DNA of 64,000 nucleotides from Acrocarpospora macrocephala. GTDB taxonomy: Bacteria; Actinomycetota; Actinomycetes; Streptosporangiales; Streptosporangiaceae. The notes below the pieces were generated by a model. It saw only the letters and a list, made by a program, of their open reading frames with translations. It was not told the origin of the DNA and did no database searches. Position 1 is the first letter of the stretch; the number at the start of each line of letters is the position of its first letter. A program made the translations under genes and the position numbers. Where the stretch lies: assembly GCF_009687865.1 (NCBI RefSeq), contig NZ_BLAE01000024.1, forward strand, positions 87,039-151,038, read 5' to 3'. Below are positions 61,368-64,000 of this stretch, piece after piece.

Positions 61368-63158
61368 GTGCCGACAAAGGTCTCATCCACAGTCATGCGC
61401 CAGGGGTTCAAGGTCATCGGTCACGCGATCCGCGCCGAACCGTCCATCTTCCTCGCGGCCGTGCTCTCCAGCGCCGTCTACGGCGTGATGACCGTGCTGT
61501 CCGCCTGGGCCCTCGGCTGGGCCACCGAGCACGCGGTCATCCCGGCCTTCCAGGGCGGCGCCCCGGAAGGCGCGCTGGCCACCGCCACCCTGCTCATCAT
61601 CGGCACCGCCCTGTTCAAAGCACTCGGCGTGATGGGCCGCCGCATCCTGGCCGGCATCATGCAGTTCCGCATGCAGGCCCGCTCCCGCCGCGCGGCCACA
61701 AGGCAGTACCTGCGCCTCCCACTCGCCTGGCACCACCGCCACCCCACCGGCCAGCTGCTCTCCATCGCCAGCTCCGACGCCGAGGCGGCCTGGGGCCCGC
61801 TGGCCCCGCTCCCGATGGCCGTCGGCGTGGTCGTCATGCTGATCGCCGCCGCCGTCGCGATCGTGATCACCGACCCGGTGCTGGCCATCGTCGGTTTCCT
61901 GATATTTCCAGCGATCGCCCTACTGAACCTGGTCTACCAGCGGCGGCTCTCCCCGCTCGCCACCCGCGCTCAGGAGCTGCGCGCCGCGGTCAGCGAGGTC
62001 GCCCACGAGAGCTTCGACGGCGCGCTCGTGGTCAAGACCCTCGGCCGCGAGGACGCCGAGACCGTGCGCTTCCAGGCCAGAGCCGACGAGCTGCGCGACG
62101 CCAACATCGCGGTGGGCCGGATCCGCGGCCTGTTCGACCCGCTCCTGGAGGCGCTGCCCACGCTGGGCGTGCTGGCGGTGCTGCTGGCCGGCGCGTACCG
62201 GCTGGGAAGCCAGGATGTCACCTCCGGCGAGCTGATCCAGGTCGCCTACCTGTTCACGCTGCTGGCCTTCCCGATCAGGGCGCTCGGCTGGGTGCTGGCC
62301 GAGCTCCCGCGCAGCGTCGTCGGCTGGACCCGCGTCCAGGATGTCCTGGACGCGACCGGCTCCCTGGAGTACGGCACAGCCGTGCTCCCCGGCGACGCCC
62401 CCGCCAGGATCGAGGCCACCGGCGTGACCTACGGCTACGACCCCGGCGCGCCGGTATTACGCGGCGTCAGTTTCCAGGCGGCTCCAGGCCGCACGGTCGC
62501 CCTGGTCGGCCAGACCGGGGCGGGCAAGTCCACCCTGACCCTGCTGCTGTCCCGGCTGATCGACCCCGACGAGGGGGTGGTCGCGGTCGACGGGACCAAC
62601 CTCAGGGACGTGGTGCGCGGCGGGGTGGCGGCCAGCGTGTCGCTGGTGCCGCAGCAGACGTTCCTGTTCGACGACTCCGTGCGCGGCAACGTGACCCTCG
62701 GCGCGGACCTGCCGGACGAGCGGGTCTGGGCGGCGCTGCGGCTGGCCCAGGCCGACGGCTTCGTGAGCGCGCTCCCCGACAGCCTCGACACCCGCGTCGG
62801 CGAGCGCGGCGCGACCCTGTCCGGCGGGCAGCGGCAGCGGCTGGCGCTGGCCAGGGCGCTGGCCAGGCAGCCCCGGCTGCTGATCCTGGACGACGCCACG
62901 TCCAGCGTGGACCCGCAGGTGGAGAAGCGCATCCTGGTCGGCCTGCGGGAGCAGGCCTCCACCGTGATCGTGGTCGCCTACCGGATGGCCACGATCGCGC
63001 TGGCCGACGACGTGATCTACCTGGAGCAGGGCGTGGTCGCCGACCACGGCACCCACGAGCAGTTGCTGGATCGGTGCGAGGGTTACCGCAACCTGGTCAC
63101 CGCGTACGAGCGGGAAGAGGCCGAGCGGGCCGCCCTGGAAGAGGAGGCTGTCGCGTGA
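61368..63158 (+). CDS. ABC exporter half-transporter with degenerate nucleotide site
   Basis: A 596-aa type I exporter (six helices, about 20-300, then NBD). Walker A GQTGAGKST and signature LSGGQRQRLALARAL are intact. Two catalytic residues are changed: Walker B is LLILDDATSSVD (Asp for the catalytic Glu), and the switch-His box reads VAYRMATI (Tyr for His). This is the pattern of the inactive-site subunit of heterodimeric exporters. GTG 61368 has GAGAGGA 6 nt upstream. Its stop overlaps the start of the second subunit. Confidence 0.9.
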   Translation: MPTKVSSTVMRQGFKVIGHAIRAEPSIFLAAVLSSAVYGVMTVLSAWALGWATEHAVIPAFQGGAPEGALATATLLIIGTALFKALGVMGRRILAGIMQFRMQARSRRAATRQYLRLPLAWHHRHPTGQLLSIASSDAEAAWGPLAPLPMAVGVVVMLIAAAVAIVITDPVLAIVGFLIFPAIALLNLVYQRRLSPLATRAQELRAAVSEVAHESFDGALVVKTLGREDAETVRFQARADELRDANIAVGRIRGLFDPLLEALPTLGVLAVLLAGAYRLGSQDVTSGELIQVAYLFTLLAFPIRALGWVLAELPRSVVGWTRVQDVLDATGSLEYGTAVLPGDAPARIEATGVTYGYDPGAPVLRGVSFQAAPGRTVALVGQTGAGKSTLTLLLSRLIDPDEGVVAVDGTNLRDVVRGGVAASVSLVPQQTFLFDDSVRGNVTLGADLPDERVWAALRLAQADGFVSALPDSLDTRVGERGATLSGGQRQRLALARALARQPRLLILDDATSSVDPQVEKRILVGLREQASTVIVVAYRMATIALADDVIYLEQGVVADHGTHEQLLDRCEGYRNLVTAYEREEAERAALEEEAVA

Positions 63159-64000
63159 CGATGCAAGCGCTGGAGCGATCCGCCGTCGAGACGGTCCGGC
63201 AGGGATTCCGGCTCTCGCCGGAGTTCAAGCGCGGGCTGGCCGGCACGCTCGTGCTGGCCGTCCTGGCGACCGTCGGGAAGATCATCGTCCCGATCGCGGT
63301 GCAGCAGGTGATCGACGAAGGGCTGGCCAAGGCCACCCCCGACCTCCCGTTCATCCGGAACGCGCTGCTCGCCTGCGCCGCGGCCGTCCTGCTCACCGCG
63401 CTGTGCTCCTACCTCATGAACGTGCGCCTCTACCGGGCCACCGAGTCCGGCCTGGCCACCCTGCGCGGCAAGGGCTTCCGGCACGTGCACGACCTGTCGG
63501 TGCTCACCCAGAACACCGAGCGGCGTGGCGCCCTGGTCTCCCGGGTGACCGGCGACGTGGACCAGATCAGCACGTTCATGCAGTGGGGCGGCCTGATGAT
63601 CATCCTGGCGGTGGGCCAGCTGGGCATCGCCACCGTGCTGATGGCCGTCTACTCCTGGCAGCTCACCCTGGTGGTCTGGGGCTGCTTCCTGCCGGTGGTG
63701 CTGGCGCTGCCGCGCTTCCAGCGGCTGGTCGCGCGCGGCTACACGACGGTACGCGAGCGCACCGGCGACGTGCTGGCCGGGGTCAGCGAGTCGGTCGTGG
63801 GCAGCGCCGTCATTCGCGCGTACGGCTCGGAGGACCGCACCTCGGACCGCATCGACACCGCGATCAACGCCCAGCGCAAGGCGCAGATCCGGGCTCAGCG
63901 GATCATCGGCCTGACCTTCCCGGTCACCGAGCTGGTGGCCTCCTTCGCCATCGCCGGGGTGGTGCTGCTCGGCGTCGTCCTGGGCGCCGACAAGACGATC
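63155..64000 (+). CDS. ABC exporter, second half-transporter (runs off window)
   Basis: 282 codons are present, covering the transmembrane domain only: LVLAVLATVGKIIVPIAVQQVIDEGL, GALVSRVTGDVDQISTFMQWG (intracellular loop) and YGSEDRTSDRID. The NBD lies beyond position 64000. GTG 63155 overlaps the first subunit's stop and has GGAGG 7-8 nt upstream. It should supply the catalytically complete site of the heterodimer. The cargo is unknown; lipids or drugs are usual. Confidence 0.88.
   Translation, partial: MTMQALERSAVETVRQGFRLSPEFKRGLAGTLVLAVLATVGKIIVPIAVQQVIDEGLAKATPDLPFIRNALLACAAAVLLTALCSYLMNVRLYRATESGLATLRGKGFRHVHDLSVLTQNTERRGALVSRVTGDVDQISTFMQWGGLMIILAVGQLGIATVLMAVYSWQLTLVVWGCFLPVVLALPRFQRLVARGYTTVRERTGDVLAGVSESVVGSAVIRAYGSEDRTSDRIDTAINAQRKAQIRAQRIIGLTFPVTELVASFAIAGVVLLGVVLGADKTI

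Overview
The window is 64 kb of high-GC DNA with dense ATGA/GTGA gene overlaps, many GTG starts, a priA-type histidine operon, PknB-like kinases, AzlCD, a mycobacterial-style MurA and an actinobacterial ileS T-box. This fits a filamentous actinomycete, most likely in or near the Streptosporangiales; the family-level guess is inference. No tRNA, rRNA, CRISPR array, transposase or phage gene was seen.

Layout. 0-4 kb: 5' part of ileS (minus) behind a translational T-box; DksA/TraR zinc-finger protein, lspA and an RluA-type pseudouridine synthase (plus); azlCD (minus). 4-9.3 kb: one plus-strand run of response regulator, histidine kinase, VTC-type polyphosphate polymerase domain, DUF4956 membrane protein and CotH-family kinase. 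9.3-14.6 kb: two tandem paralogous receptor Ser/Thr kinases and an amino acid permease (minus). 14.7-17.2 kb: nucleosidase plus four-helix membrane protein that share a short GG-AVGT motif, transcribed away from an NrtR-type regulator with a clear GT-N7-AC operator between them. 18-25 kb: class A PBP, murA (catalytic Cys replaced by Asp), DUF2567 membrane protein, amidase, SEC-C protein, YbaK.

25-29.7 kb: TPR-CHAT protease divergent from a cytosolic subtilisin-like protease and a small companion, with an 11-bp inverted repeat between them. 29.7-38 kb: protein O-mannosyltransferase; hisD-hisC-hisB, a large inverted repeat, then hisH, a small membrane protein, priA, ridA, hisF; a GPP34 protein. 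38-39 kb: two paralogous one-helix micropeptides of 53 and 55 aa, and strong hairpins. 39-49 kb: cyclopropane-fatty-acid-type methyltransferase, then a four-gene locus: small membrane protein, CHAT-NTPase, a 1703-aa STAND NTPase ending in a CHAT fold that has lost both catalytic residues, and an HExxH metalloprotease. An 86-bp tandem duplication sits at the last junction and creates a 29-codon mini-gene.

49-60 kb: a GntR-controlled catabolic island (2-hydroxyacid dehydrogenase, AtuA/DUF1446, DUF4387, FAD dehydrogenase, iron-type ABC importer, lactate monooxygenase-like flavoprotein). A GC(T/A)ATAGCA operator recurs before three of its transcription units, twice exactly 5 nt after a TTGAC(G/A) -35 box. 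Short repeats flank the island. 60-64 kb: TIGR03085 protein, tandem GC-rich repeats, and a heteromeric ABC exporter whose second subunit runs off the window.

The main candidates for new biology are the three protease/NTPase/nucleosidase loci of conflict-system type within about 35 kb, the VTC-DUF4956-CotH operon under its own two-component system, and the micropeptide pair. Functions given for these are inferred from domains and neighbours.
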